This document shows, piece after piece, positions 1-12,087 of a DNA stretch of 64,000 nt. Each line of letters starts with the position of its first letter. Position 1 is the first letter of the stretch. The notes under the pieces are model-generated. The model did not search any database and was not told where the DNA came from. It saw nothing but the letters and a program-made list of their open reading frames with translations. This DNA is from Artemisia argyi (taxonomy: Eukaryota > Streptophyta > Magnoliopsida > Asterales > Asteraceae). The stretch spans positions 204,339,322 to 204,403,321 of the forward strand of contig CM060680.1 of NCBI GenBank assembly GCA_030686995.1. Direction: 5' to 3'. A program made the translations under genes and the position numbers.

Positions 1-2391
1 ACACTTACACACATGTACTTGATTTTGGGGCAAAAATGGCCATATGAACAAGTTGGCATAAACCGCATAAGTCGAATTAGGGCAAAACCCTTTACTCGAG
101 GTCGCATGGGGCTAGGCTTGAAGCATGGGTATTTCCATGGGGCAAATACACAATTACCCCAATACACAATTACCCCTTTTATTAACATGAGAGGAGCTAA
201 ATGGTCATAAAGTACACAAAAATGACCAAAAAATCAAGTTTAGTACACATAATAGCAAAAAAAGAAAAAAAAAAGTTCGATACATATAAAAGAAAATCAT
301 GACAACTATGATACATTTTCGTGCCATTAGCCCTTTATTGTTTTACATATCTTTTTCCTAATAAAATAAAACCCCTAGTGGGGACTTTTCCATTTCAAAA
401 TAATCAAATCATTCCTAATTAAGTAATAATTGAATTAATTGAGTTGTTTTTAATTAGATGAAAAAAGGCAAAAAGATAAATCTTTCTTTATTTAGTCAAA
501 ATCTAAAAAAATCGTATTTTGATTCACAAGAAGAAAAAAAGTTAGAAATACATATGGGCTTCCTTGCTATTTTCTCATAATTAAAGACCAAATTGTAAAA
601 AATCTCTAAAAGAGCTGATATTTTCTTCAAACACTCATTAACCACATAAAAAAAAAAGCCCTGCAATGCAAAAACACCCATCACAACAATCGATAGAAAA
701 AACAATCAGTAAGATTTTGGATTTTGTTAATTCCTTCTGTTACTGCCTTAAAACCTCCTAATTCATTCAACACATGTTTGTTACATAATTATTTTAATTG
801 TGCAAGGGAGGGAATTGGAAGCACTGTTGCGTTGAATACTTGAATTTCATCGGATTCTTAAAGGCTTCATGGCTCAAGTATGTTTATTATCTATCCAATG
901 TCGGTTAATTGATTAATTATGCCCTTATGAACTATAGGTTAACAATTTTTAATAGATATAAATTATGCCCTTATGACACTATGTTACATTGTTTTTAGTC
1001 TTTTGGTCTCTCAATGTAAACATGAAACTTTATGATGCTACGTGTAGATTAGATATATGTTGGAATGGTCATCTGGTATAGACAATAATCATGCTGATAA
1101 AACTTCTATGGATGCCAATTATCATCTTTGTTGAAGGTTATTTGTCTCTTGCAAAACTAGCTTCTAAATTTGGTTTTTGTTTTATCATGGATCTTGACTT
1201 GATAAGTATCATTCCTAACATATAACAGCGAGTTCTTTGTCAATACTGATATGTGCTTGACAAGTTTAATTAAAGTGTTGATAGCTAGAGAGTTTAACCA
1301 TGTAGACCTATAAATTACACAAATAATAATGTTTCTATGAGCCAAAACAAATAATGTTTGCCAAGTTCAGAATTGAAATGGTGACACTCCATTCCCTCTC
1401 AAGATGATTAGTGGTTATGTTGCTTAAAGAACTTAAATGCTTAAGTTCATTGTACATATACAAATCGATTTATGAGCATGAGATAGTTTAGATTGGTGTG
1501 TTTATGAACTGATATTCTATCAAATGTTTTCAAACTCATTTGTTTATTAATTTCTGGTACTAAGGCAAGGGACGATTGGTACGAATGCATTCACATAAAA
1601 AAACGCGCACTTATCATTGGTTGCGTCTGCTGTATATTATAAGTTAAACATGGAATTTTTTTCTTTTCGGTTTAGTATATTTCCTATTATTTGTGTTGAA
1701 AAGTTTTCTCCTTTAATTGTTTTATGGTGTGAAAGTGTACGTGCGTTTATACTTTATATCATTTGGAATAATGTATATATTTCTGTTTTGTTTTGTAATA
1801 GATCAACGGCATCAACCTATCCACTTTTTTGAAGTTGAACAAGTACACTGTTCTTGGTATACCAATTCGATTATAAGCTTTTCCATAAGTAAAATTTTTG
1901 AGGCTGAAACTTATTTGGAGCCCTCTTAAAGGTAAAATTGTCTTTGTTTTGTTTAACTGGAGTTGATGTAATTTTTGCTAACTTTAGTTCTTCACCGATG
2001 ATACAATGATAATCGACAGTGAACTCTGATTGGGGGATCTCTTATTATTTGTCGACCAATTGTTGGGTTACTTTGTGAAACACACTTATTGTAAGAATTT
2101 TTTGGATAATGGGATTGAAGGGCATCCCAATAATAACATAACGGTATGATCTTTGTTTTTAATATCATTTTCATAATATTATGATAATAATATATGATTT
2201 TGTCGAAATTGTGACTTTTTATTTGAAGGTTTGTTAAAAAAAAAAGGTTTGAATTACCATTAGATTATCAAAATAAATAGATTATCAAAATGAAATTATT
2301 CTCATATAATCTATGGTAATTCAAAATACAACCATAATCTAATGGTCACACTTTATTAATAAATTCTTCATTTAATAAAATTATAACAAGC

Positions 2392-2394
<3 letters not shown>
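1..2394. other. AT-rich non-coding DNA, no gene seen
   Basis: Only short chance reading frames with no recognisable domain are present. A small inverted repeat lies at 2251-2268 and 2306-2322 (GAATTACCATTAGATTAT against ATAATCTATGGTAATTC). The stretch could be the body of the Helitron-like element whose 3' end is at 2881-2912, but I cannot place a 5' end. Confidence 0.5.

Positions 2395-2437
<43 letters not shown>
2395..2437. repeat. Poly-A tract
   Basis: Uninterrupted run of about 43 A. It may be the tail of an old retroposed sequence, but no body is recognisable upstream. Confidence 0.9.
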
Positions 2438-2440
<3 letters not shown>

Positions 2441-2880
2441 ATAAAAATAACAGGTAAACAAGACGAATCAAAGAAATGCTTCAAAAACAAACATGATGAC
2501 GATGAGGACTCATATGTACAAAAATGAATTAAGTCGTGTGAGTTAAAAACAAACCAATAGAGATGCATTGCAATCATTATTTAAACAAAATCCTTTAAAC
2601 ATACTACGAAATAATTTGATATATAAGTTTAAAAATAGATTTCAAACGATGACAATTCCTTCCGAGGATTAGAAGTGCCACATCAAACAAAGAAATGAAT
2701 CACAAAGAGCGACATGTATGTGATTGAGGATGAATTCATTAGAACAAATGTTACAAAAATCACAATAATAATATAATTGAGTAGATTATGTGCATTTTAT
2801 CTTTCACCAGAAACATTCAACATAATTAAAAACCATAATTACAACCTATAAACAAATTTAATATTAACAAATTTAGAAAT

Positions 2881-2912
2881 AATCCTGTGCGTGCACGGGT
2901 ATTATAACTAGT
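2881..2912 (+). mobile_element. Helitron-like 3' terminus
   Basis: A short GC-rich hairpin (CCTGTGC / GCACGGG, 2884-2899) is followed about 8 bp later by CTAGT at 2908-2912. A hairpin followed by CTRRT is the known hallmark of Helitron 3' ends. The 5' TC end was not found, so the size of the element is unknown. Rolling-circle proteins (Rep/helicase) are absent. Confidence 0.5.
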
Positions 2913-3695
2913 GGGGTAGTATAATAATCTATACACAGAATATATCATTTAGAGTTTAAGTTTTCATACGGAAAAGTCAAGTAGCACTTCTGTATATTAT
3001 TATACCTTTATCAAACATTTTACAACTAATTATAAAATATACTAACAAGCAAAATGTAACGGTATTCAAAGGAATTTGTTACCCACTCCGTTATACATTA
3101 ATAATGTTTCTCATTGGTTGATGTTTTGTGTTGTCACATTCTTATTGGTTAATGCTTAATACTCTCGACATTCTAGAATCCAAGTACACATTGTGGCAAG
3201 TTTCTATTGGTCAATATGTGGTGCATGTTCTACTGTTCACAATGCGTTTCATGTAATACTCCCGTAATACTCACCAAATATTGTACTACACCATGAGATT
3301 TCAAACACGTGTGTATACTACTCCCTAATCTTTGTATTACACAATCTAAAATACACCATCTGTCCACCTAGAACTTTCTTCTCCTTCTTTAACAATCATC
3401 ACACCAACATCAAGATAAACTTATACAAACAAAAACATAAAAGACTGAAGAAATCTCAAAGCAAGCTAGCACAGGTATTTTTTAAAAACTTTTATATACA
3501 TACATCTATATTGTCACAGATTTATGGTACATTTATTTCAATCATTTATGGTATACTTGCATCATTGCATTTATGGTAGATTTGCACCATTATTATTGCT
3601 ATCATTCTTTCTTTGTCATAAAGTTGAGCTAGTAATTCTGTCGTTTTTGTTGCTTCCTTTGGTTTCGAAAGACCTGTACACTAACATCATCTGAG

Positions 3696-3728
<33 letters not shown>

Positions 3729-3733
3729 AACAA

Positions 3734-3828
<95 letters not shown>
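3696..3828. repeat. Poly-A run followed by (TA)n microsatellite
   Basis: 31 A at 3696-3726, then about 45 TA units at 3739-3828. The apparent Tyr-Ile repeat peptides in this stretch are artefacts of the microsatellite. Confidence 0.95.
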
Positions 3829-3830
<2 letters not shown>

Positions 3831-4810
3831 TGTACCATGGTACACTTATAATTGTCACAAATAAAAGTACAATTAAATCAAATAATTGTCACAAACAACC
3901 GCCCCGCAGCAACGCGCGGGCATTTAAGCTTGTTAAGACTATTTTCAAATTTATTATATGTAGACAGAGGACAAATATTTTCCACCAAGGTATATCAACT
4001 ATTTTCAAATTTATTGATGTATTTTTCTACGGACTATGAAAGCCTCTGGCCTTTCGAGATCCGGTCCATCGTCGATCAATTTAGTGTTTCTAGCAAGTTA
4101 TATCAAATTTATAGTTTTTTGACGTTGGGGTTAAAGTTATCGATTACTTGTTCGTTCCAACACAATTTTTCCACCAAAGATTTCTTATGAAACTTTTTGA
4201 GTAAATTCGATTCTTTTTACTCGTAATACTATTGATTAGGCGATTATCGTTTCTTCGTCACTGTTGCATCCAGTGACGAAGCCAGGATCTTCCAATTGGG
4301 TGGGCCAAAACACACTACAAATTATGCGCAAAGTTAAATATATAAATTTTGATCGTTACGATAAATGTTTATTTCAAGCGCACATGATGCTCTTTAACAT
4401 CATTATAATCATCTAAAGAACTACCTAACTTGTGAAAATTTACAAACAAATAAGAATAAATAAAGTAAATAAAGAGTATGAAACAAAACAAGTAACTATT
4501 TTACCTAAAAAGGAAATAATCACATAACCTTTTTAAATAATTACTATATATATTAAAAGCCATTTAATACGGCGTCGTTCCATGAATAGTGATTCACATC
4601 CTGTTCCTTAGCCCATTTGTGAAGCCCAGTGTTTGTCGCCCAACATCTCTTTACATATCACCTGATCCGATGTCCACTTCCACCATTTTCCAGATCTTTC
4701 CACATCCTACCGCTTTAAATCCATTCAACAGAAATTCTAGAACCATCAATGGCGGCACAAATTGTAGATCAACCGGATTAATCTAAAACCCGATTTGCAA
4801 CAGGTCACAT

Positions 4811-6641
4811 ATGGCAGCCAAATCAGAGGTGGATAATGAGGTCTGGATTACAGAGTTGGTGAAGAAAATAGGGGTCTTGATTCTAAAAAAGTCGCAAATC
4901 AAGGTATGAAGTTAAACATTAGATGTTGTTTTTTAGTGTTCAAAAAAAAAATCTGGTGTTTTCATCTTTCGATTTTTTGATAGTTGTTTGAATCTGACAT
5001 TTTCTTAATGTCATTTATATGTGTTTTCATTGTATATGTTTTTTATATGGGTTTAGATTGTATTGAAATGGTTTTCGTTTTTGATATTGTAATGTTTTGT
5101 TGTAAAAATATTTAATTTATGGGAAATAAGTGAAATTGGTAGTGATTGACTATCCATATACAGTAGTAATTTAGTTTCATGATATAGGTAATAGCAAATT
5201 AATTGTAAAATATATTTGGTTTATATGATTTTTGTGTTAGTGGTATTTGGTTGATGTGTTTATTTTACGTCTTCATCAGGTAAGTATCAGGGGAGGGCGA
5301 TGTGGTAAAAGGCTTTTGAGTTTTGTGTAGGAGGGGTTTACGGAAGCACTATAGAGGTTAAGGTGTGAGTTTAAGCTTTTGTTTATGCGTTTCCATTCAT
5401 GGCCTGATCATGCTAAGCAACGGTTCTAAATGTCATTTCATGGTTCGAGGAGACAACCGAACCAACATTTGTTTATGGACCACAATGGTTGTTCCTGTTG
5501 ACATTCAAATGATGGCCAAGCACAGGCAACCATACAAGGTCGTTTGATTATTGATTTGTGACATATTATGAGTAATATGGTGCAATTACATTAATTGACT
5601 ACCATGTCCTTCGTACAGGTCTTTCATTGAGTACGTAAGAAACCTCTGTAATATGTAAAAGATTTCTTCTTTAATTGCCCATTTTTCATGTAGAAAGAAT
5701 GTGTCATCTATTTTATGTAACTTATTAACTGTGTAATTTCATTTCGGTTCCAGCAGGCCACATCTTATGTGAAAAGCAAGGTAAAATTAACGAACCATAC
5801 AAGAAGCTGCAAGATGGGTGTCTTAGCAATGGAGATAAGGTCCCGCCAGCCGAGTTCACAAAGGTAACCTCTTCATTCAATGATTGCCATTCATTCTTCT
5901 CTTTTTTGTTATTGCTGATGCTAGACCTCTTTGAGTAGTGGCATTTCAGATATATTACATGATCAATAAGATTGCCTCATCACAAATAGAATGTTGGGGT
6001 TACTGGGTGGACATATTAGGTGTAGCCATTGCCAGCGTATGAATAATCCCAAATGCTATTCGCATTACATGTAATAAATCTGAAATCATGTTTGCTTTTA
6101 GTCTTTTACCATTTTACCAGGTCATATATACATGTGGGAGTAGTGTGGACCATATCCCTTAACTAATTACCACACTATTATACTTTGCAATGTTCCCAAG
6201 ATGATTGAAGAGATCGAAATTTACAGATTATAAGGAGACAAATTAATAATTATAAATTTGAAGACTAAACTAACGTAGTGTCCCCATGTAGCATAAAAGG
6301 AGGCAAGACGAGGCAACAAAGTTTTTCTTGATAGTTTATCTGGTGTTTGGACATAAGTATAGAAAGTGATTATGTAACTTGAGGTATCATATTAAGATAA
6401 CCAGATGTAATAGACGATTGTAGCATATGCTGTCTAGATGTACTTTTGTGTGTCAGATTGTGACAATTACATTTTGGGGCAGGAATCATACGGAAAAATA
6501 TATCACCTTCTCCTATTACCACACAATGTCAGATGCAAATTCAGGATCATAGCCGATATGGTCATGATTGTGAAAGCACCTCTGCTTCAGTCAGCCATAT
6601 GCAGGGACAAATGATGAGCCAACAGACGCGTGCACCAGCAG
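4811..6641 (+). pseudogene. Exon-like islands inside the hAT element (possible captured gene fragment)
   Basis: Three short open stretches have plausible splice borders: 4811-4903 (starts ATG, 31 codons, then donor GTATGA), 5757-5863 (acceptor CAG, open frame with KKLQDGCLSNGDKVPPAEF, donor GTAACC) and 6533-6641 (acceptor CAG, Met/Gln-rich, donor GTAACA). I do not recognise the protein. Lying wholly inside a delimited hAT element suggests a captured host gene piece, which hAT, Mutator and Helitron elements are known to do. The islands may also be chance, since phase continuity between them was not established. Confidence 0.3.
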
Positions 6642-8240
6642 GTAACATGTTTGCAATATTTTTCATCGGATTCAAATGTTATAATATGTTACTACACACT
6701 TTATGTCGAAAGGTGTCGAGTTACTTTATTGTGTTCTTTGAAATTGACCAAATGTTAGTAATTGCATGTGATTGATGGTTATAATTAAGCAAAACTCATT
6801 TACATTAATGTGTTTAGAAAGATGTATACTTAGGCCAGCTATATTTCTTAACGTCTAGCCATTGATGCCGTTTGGAGCATCAACTATCATCAGTGGACCA
6901 AAGAGACATAATAATATTATTGTTACCGATGGTTTTAATAACACCAGTTGTATAAATATATAAGAAATACAAACAATTTTTTTTAATATAGGTCTTTTAA
7001 TTTTAAGATTAGTCTCTGCTCTTGCGTAAGATGTATAACTGTCTATATCTTATCTGCTCAATACTTCATTTTCATGAAATTGGTTATCGTTACAGGTCAA
7101 TATATAGGTGTTGATAGATTTTTTTCTTCCATGCTTTTTGTTCTTTTATTTATGCATTTCACTTTGTTTATAAACGTATAATAGCAACAAAGTTTTATCT
7201 AGCAAACTATGTTTTAGGCCTACTAAAACTGGTCATAATTTATTGCCATCTAAAGGACAAAATTTTGGTCCACTGTCTTTAGTTTTAGCTTTTGTTCATA
7301 AATTTTATGATCAATAAAATGGAGTCTCAGATGTTCTATTCATCAAATGATTTTATATGTTGATTGAATCAACCAAAAACAAAGTATATATATGTGCTTG
7401 TAGTAGGTTAATACTATTATATATGGACTCATGTAGAAGCTGTGGCTGTGACTGGTATGTTTAATGTAAGCTCTATCTTTATTATCAATATAAGGTTTAG
7501 ATATTCATATGGGTTTTAGTTATTTTGATAATTCTTCATAATCGATGATATATTTGCAGGCAATAGAGGTGTGTCAGGGGGTTTTGGTTTGTGTATGTGG
7601 CTGCAACTACAAGGCGGTTACCAATGCTGATTTGTTTGTGTAATGGTGGTTTGCACATAGATACGGGTTTGGTTTGTTGAGTTTCAGAAAGTGTTTCAGG
7701 TTAGGGTAATTTTTGTCAATGTCGTTACTTTAATATAGCAGGATTGTACTTAAAAAATATATAAGCTTATTTCTAATGAAATTGTGTCTTTCGTTGGCAT
7801 GCTAATAGTAGCATCATAATTATGCGCTAATAACTTAAATGTTAAGCTGAGTTCATTCTTGGATTATTTAGACGTAACTTACTTCAATTTTTCTTAACTG
7901 CTTATAGACATGAGTTTGATTTCCAGATGAAGTCATTGTTAGAAGTGGCAATTGGGCAACTTGGGTGACGAGTTAACAGCAATCTAGGAAAATTATCTGT
8001 AGAGATTGTATTCTAATTAAATAGCCATAATAATCGACGATGTGAGGCGACGCCCAAATACATGTACTAAAAAAAATGGTACTAAACTAACTTTTGTTTT
8101 TTTATATCTACGTCCTCAAAAACAAAGATCAGTTTACTAAACTAACCTATTTACGATGTCCAACAAAAACAAAAAAATTACGTTCAAAAAACCCGCGAGG
8201 CCGCAACGCGGCCGACCGGAGCCAGACTCGTTAACCTCAT

Positions 8241-8514
8241 AACTTATCATCCCAATGGGTGTGAGCTTAAAAAATGATTTGAATGCCTCCTTATATTAGT
8301 TTGGATGGGTCTCTCTTTGTAATTGGGGTCGGTCAGAAGCAACTTTGTGACGCAAATACACTAGTGGTAAGTAATATAACTTATCATCCCAATGGGTGTG
8401 AGCTTAAAAAATGATTTGAATGCCTCCTTATATTAGTTTGGATGGGTCTCTCTTTGTAATTGGGGTCGGTCAGAAGCAACTTTGTGACGCAAATACACTA
8501 GTGGTAAGTAATTT
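8241..8514. repeat. 137 bp tandem duplication
   Basis: Two nearly identical units (8241-8377 and 8378-8514) begin AACTTATCATCCCAATGGGT. They lie near the right end of the hAT element. Confidence 0.9.
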
Positions 8515-8602
8515 TGTGAAGCAAATACACATACTTCTCATATCTAACAAGAAACTTGGGTTGGCCATGGCCCATCCAACCTCCTACATGGCTCCGTCCC
8601 TG

Positions 8603-9619
8603 GTTGCATCGTTCTGATACTTTCCTAGCGATAAATAGAAAAGAAAGAAAAGTGACATTCAACGACTTTTTAGTGACTGAGCCAAGATCCCGATGGGTGA
8701 CAGAATTTGTATGTCTCTAGAACCTTATTGAATTATATGTCGACCCAAAAAACTTGAATCAGAGTAAGGATAATTTATTTGTGTCACAAAGAAGAAACAT
8801 TTAGAATTGACACTTTTACCATCCTTTTTCTTTTTCTTTTTTTTTTCTTTTTTCTTTTTTTTGTGCAAAGGTGAAAATATTATATTAATCTCCAAATATT
8901 TACAATCATAAGAATATAACAATATTTGGACATCACCCAAATCTTATCATGACTGAAACATACTCAAACTAAAGCATACTATCCAACACTATCCGATATC
9001 AGACACTTCTATCACTAAGTCTGACCACACTGAAATCTGACAAACAGATCAGATCAGAGTAGCAGCACAGAGCAAACCACAAGCTATCACCTCACAAATT
9101 CACCTTTTTAATGCACCTACCATCTAGCTACATTTCCACAACTCCAATGACAATTTTTTTAGTAGAACGGTAGTGTCAACTCAACATATAAAGTGGCTCG
9201 AATTAAGTCATGGTAGTGTCTAAGGATTAACCTGATCAAATTCTTTAATTGACACAAATGTATACACAGCTTTATGTTGAAAGTTTAGGGTTTAAACTGT
9301 TAATTTATATTTGTCTTAGTTTTGCTGTTCAAGTATTTGGTTATTAATAGTAATCGTTATGTTGATTCATTGCATATCCTTTGCAGGTTTCTTAGGCCTG
9401 CTGCAATTCACATTCTTGTTATGCTACATTCTTAAATAAGTTATTACAAAGATGAAGAAATTAAAATAAAACCACCAATGTCATGCAAGTTTCATATCTA
9501 TCTCATATGTTCATTGAAAACTAACCATGGTAACTATTAAAAGGCAAAAAACATGGTAATAAGGCCAGATTCACGATTCGCAAGATATCACAGCCCTTGC
9601 TAGTTGCTACCATCATAAA
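8603..9619. other. Non-coding stretch with pyrimidine tract
   Basis: Contains a T/C-rich tract at about 8821-8864. I see no gene or delimited element. Confidence 0.5.
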
Positions 9620-9746
9620 TCATGGTTCTAGCCATCGTGGGTCACGAGGGAAAAGTGATGCTTGTCGTATGTTTTTTAGGCCACAGAAGAGCATCACAAT
9701 ACGTTCCAATCCAGCTCCAAACCCACCATGTGGTGGCACACCATAC
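9620..9746 (-). pseudogene. Orphan last exon of cytosolic-type aspartyl-tRNA synthetase
   Basis: On the minus strand an AG acceptor (9747-9748) opens an exon whose frame reads [20 protein letters not shown], continues to [11 protein letters not shown] and stops at TGA (9620-9622). GGFGxGLER is class II synthetase motif 3, and this spacing with the PRDP...LEP end is that of aspartate-tRNA ligase. The exon is open and undamaged. No other AspRS exon is visible upstream on this strand, where poly-T tracts and the F-box pseudogene lie. It is therefore most likely a duplicated or captured 3' gene fragment rather than a working gene. Confidence 0.75.
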
Positions 9747-9851
9747 CTTCAAAGAACATAGCAACAGTTTGGTAAACAATATTGAAGAACAACATTATAT
9801 AGCCATTCTAGATAGAAGTATTACTTATGGGTCAGTTACATCCTTTTTTTT

Positions 9852-9891
<40 letters not shown>

Positions 9892-10053
9892 TGAATGGAG
9901 CAAAGACAACGAAAATTAGAGCTGGCATATTCGACTAATTTAGTGACTAAATGGGTCGATTTGGGTTGTGATTTATCTAATTGATCAAACTAAAAGCAAT
10001 AATGAAAAGAGGAACAATTTAACCGAGTAAGAGTCACCCGAAGTTTTTTTTTT

Positions 10054-10086
<33 letters not shown>

Positions 10087-10341
10087 GAAGCTTCTAAACC
10101 GTTTTTTAGAAAGACGGTTACCTCAATAATTTGTAATCAAAACTAACATATTAAATATCATGGAGAACAAGGTGTGTGCCATAGTAACAAAAATGTGTAG
10201 TTTTTATTAGCAATAAATAGTTGGCTCAAGCCCCGTCTGTGGGTTTAACTAGCTGGGTTTAACTAGTTGGACACATAAAGTTTTCAAAATACAAAACACA
10301 AAACACAAAGTGATCATAGTATCAAACACGACTCTTCTTAT
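9747..10341. other. Non-coding DNA with two long poly-T tracts
   Basis: T-rich runs lie at about 9841-9889 and 10045-10082. On the minus strand these are A tails, as left by retroposition. At 10218-10245 a segment GGCTCAAGCCCCGTCTGT resembles one flanking the F-box pseudogene on its other side (11593-11612). Confidence 0.5.
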
Positions 10342-11521
10342 TCAAATATTAATTCGTTGACTTGTTCTTATTTCGGCCCCCCTTCTACTTCCAGGAGGGA
10401 TATAATTAACAATCTCCTTCTCAACTTCCACGCTATAAACTTCCTCAATCTCTCTCTTTTCCTTAACACTCTCAGCATTGGCATCTCTCTTGTCATTCTT
10501 TGCGTGACTTGGCCCGCCATTATTATTAACATAAGGAGATACAAGTGTTTGCAAAAAGATTGGAGACGAAATATATTCCTTGCTCCTAGAAAGTTGTATA
10601 TTCTCATCACAAGAGTAAGCCGGCATCTTCGTAGATCGACTAGTATCATTATTGAGTATATAGTGAATAGCATGATCATTCATCTCACAATCCTTTGGCA
10701 AGAATTCCCGTTGACATTGTAGTTTTTGATAACCCACATGAGGGGAAATCCCCGTCATCACAATATATGCATAGACGGCCTTCCATAACCCCAAGTGAGC
10801 AATCAATATTCCAAACGTATCTAGTGTCATCAGGTTGAGGAATTTCTCTAAATTCCTCTTTAGCTAAATCAAAAGACACAATTAATACCTTTTCGAACTC
10901 GGGATCTGAAGCATCAAACCAAAACCAGTTAAGTGCCCCATTGAATAAGACACCGAGCTTTTGTAGCCACAAATCATCAAACCTATAATTGATTTGTCCA
11001 AAAACATTCCAAGTATTTGATTTCAAAGATAATATACGAACAAGTGACTTACCTTGTTCACAGATGGCCATAACAACTTTGTAATCATCTGTAGATGAAT
11101 CATAACCAAAGCCGAAACATAGCATCTGTTTAGGCTCTCTTATTGGTGGCTGTTGAAGTTCTCTAAACTCTCTAGTCACAGGATTAGTTACACATATTCG
11201 ACCTCCACCGCCTGAATATAGTACAAGGCCGTTGGAAGAACCTTGAATACTCCATCTATCATAGTAATCCCACTCTGGAGGTACTTCGTAGTACATACAT
11301 TCATACTCAGGCACTTCTTCACATGATGTATCTTTATATGATGTAATCATAGCGACCCTTCTACCGGCATCCTCTTTGTTGCAGATAAATTTAACATGAG
11401 TTTTAATAAAACAAGGACTTGATATCAAAGAATACCATGACTTACAAACGCTTTTGCATAACAGAAGATCTTTCACAAGACATCTTAAGAGTATCGCCTC
11501 AACAACATCGAACATAACCAT
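10342..11521 (-). pseudogene. F-box / F-box-associated (FBA) protein, frameshifted
   Basis: Family role: F-box proteins recruit substrates to SCF ubiquitin ligases through the F-box. The main frame (ATG at 11521, 278 codons) starts with an F-box at about residues 1-40 (VVEAILLRCLVKDLLLCKSV, then CKSWYSLISSPCF). An FBA-type beta-propeller region follows (GSSNGLVLYS, VTNPVTREFREL, FGFGYDSSTDDYKVV, about residues 95-270). Near 10750 the frame breaks. The expected MWVIKNYNV motif is in a different frame and soon stops, and the FBA C-terminal tail (SSPIFLQTLVSPYVNNN) is in a third frame ending at 10342. At least two frameshifts are therefore needed. The F-box lacks the usual N-terminal residues before it. 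Most likely a dead copy. Confidence 0.75.
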
Positions 11522-11572
11522 CTCTATCTCTATCGTTCAACCCCCCTTCTCTCAAGAAACTTCAAGATATAG

Positions 11573-11660
11573 CGATAGGTGGTTGGCCCAAGCCCGGTCT
11601 GTAGCATTTGTGGTACAGACCGATAGCGATAGGTAGTTGGCCCAAGCCCGGTCTGTAGAA
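11573..11660. repeat. Short direct duplication beside the F-box pseudogene
   Basis: GCGATAGGTGGTTGGCCCAAGCCCGGTCTGTAG-like sequence occurs twice with a spacing of about 55 bp. Confidence 0.8.
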
Positions 11661-11797
11661 TTTGGGTTAAAACTAGTAAATACTTTGTTTGAATTAAAAG
11701 CAACAACTCATTCTTTTCTTCACACATAAAAAGCAACTCAAATTTGTTACATAAGCAAAACACACATTTCCTACGGGTTTTTTATACTAATATGAAC

Positions 11798-11856
11798 AAA
11801 AATTTCTAATGTTTATCCACCCACACAGGTTGGAGGAGTGAGAAACAAAGAAAGTT
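11798..11856 (-). ncRNA. Candidate Pol III hairpin RNA, M type (copy M1)
   Basis: Reading the minus strand: USE-like TTCCCACATTG at 11920-11910, 24 bp, TATA box CTTATAA at 11885-11879, and a start predicted about 31 bp on (near 11854). A hairpin spans 11856-11801: outer helix AA(C)TTTCT with AGAAATT, middle helix TTTCTC with GATAAA (one mismatch), inner CCAACC with GGGTGG (one mismatch). It ends in T5 (11802-11798). Predicted length about 59 nt. The USE differs from consensus at its first bases, so activity is uncertain. A LINE has inserted 120 bp upstream of the USE. Confidence 0.5.
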
Positions 11857-11878
11857 ACTTAGTCCTCAAATTTGTCAG

Positions 11879-11920
11879 TTATAAGCTACTTTACATTTTG
11901 CTTACCCACCAATGTGGGAA
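11879..11920 (-). promoter_or_regulatory. snRNA-type Pol III promoter of M1 (USE + TATA)
   Basis: USE-like element at 11920-11910 and TATA at 11885-11879 are separated by exactly 24 bp, the spacing of plant U6 genes. Plant Pol II snRNA genes have about one helical turn more. Confidence 0.55.
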
Positions 11921-12024
11921 AAGTTCCACTTGTATTGCCTTTTCAAGCTATTTGACATTACTCAACTTGTTGCAAAGCTCTAACCTAGGACAATGCAAAC
12001 TCAAAAACTAATACTACGTACTTA

Positions 12025-12040
12025 TATAATGATAACATAT
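12025..12040. repeat. LINE target-site duplication, left copy
   Basis: TATAATGATAACATAT, identical to 17511-17526. It flanks the LINE body. Confidence 0.95.
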
Positions 12041-12087
12041 TACTTTGAACTTCAAACATCAGAAGTGGAGGCGGTACAAGGTCAGTC

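Larger units (their letters stand above)
4271..8602. mobile_element. 4.3 kb hAT-type DNA transposon, non-autonomous
   Basis: The left end CAGTGACGAAGCCAGGATC and the inverted right end (reverse complement CAGGGACGGAGCCATGTAG) form imperfect terminal inverted repeats. The 8 bp GTTGCATC directly flanks both ends (4263-4270 and 8603-8610) without mismatch. CA-starting termini plus an 8 bp duplication fit the hAT superfamily. No transposase (RNase H-like or hATC dimerisation) reading frame is visible. The interior is intron-like DNA with exon-like islands and a 137 bp tandem duplication. A perfect duplication suggests a fairly recent insertion. Confidence 0.75.
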
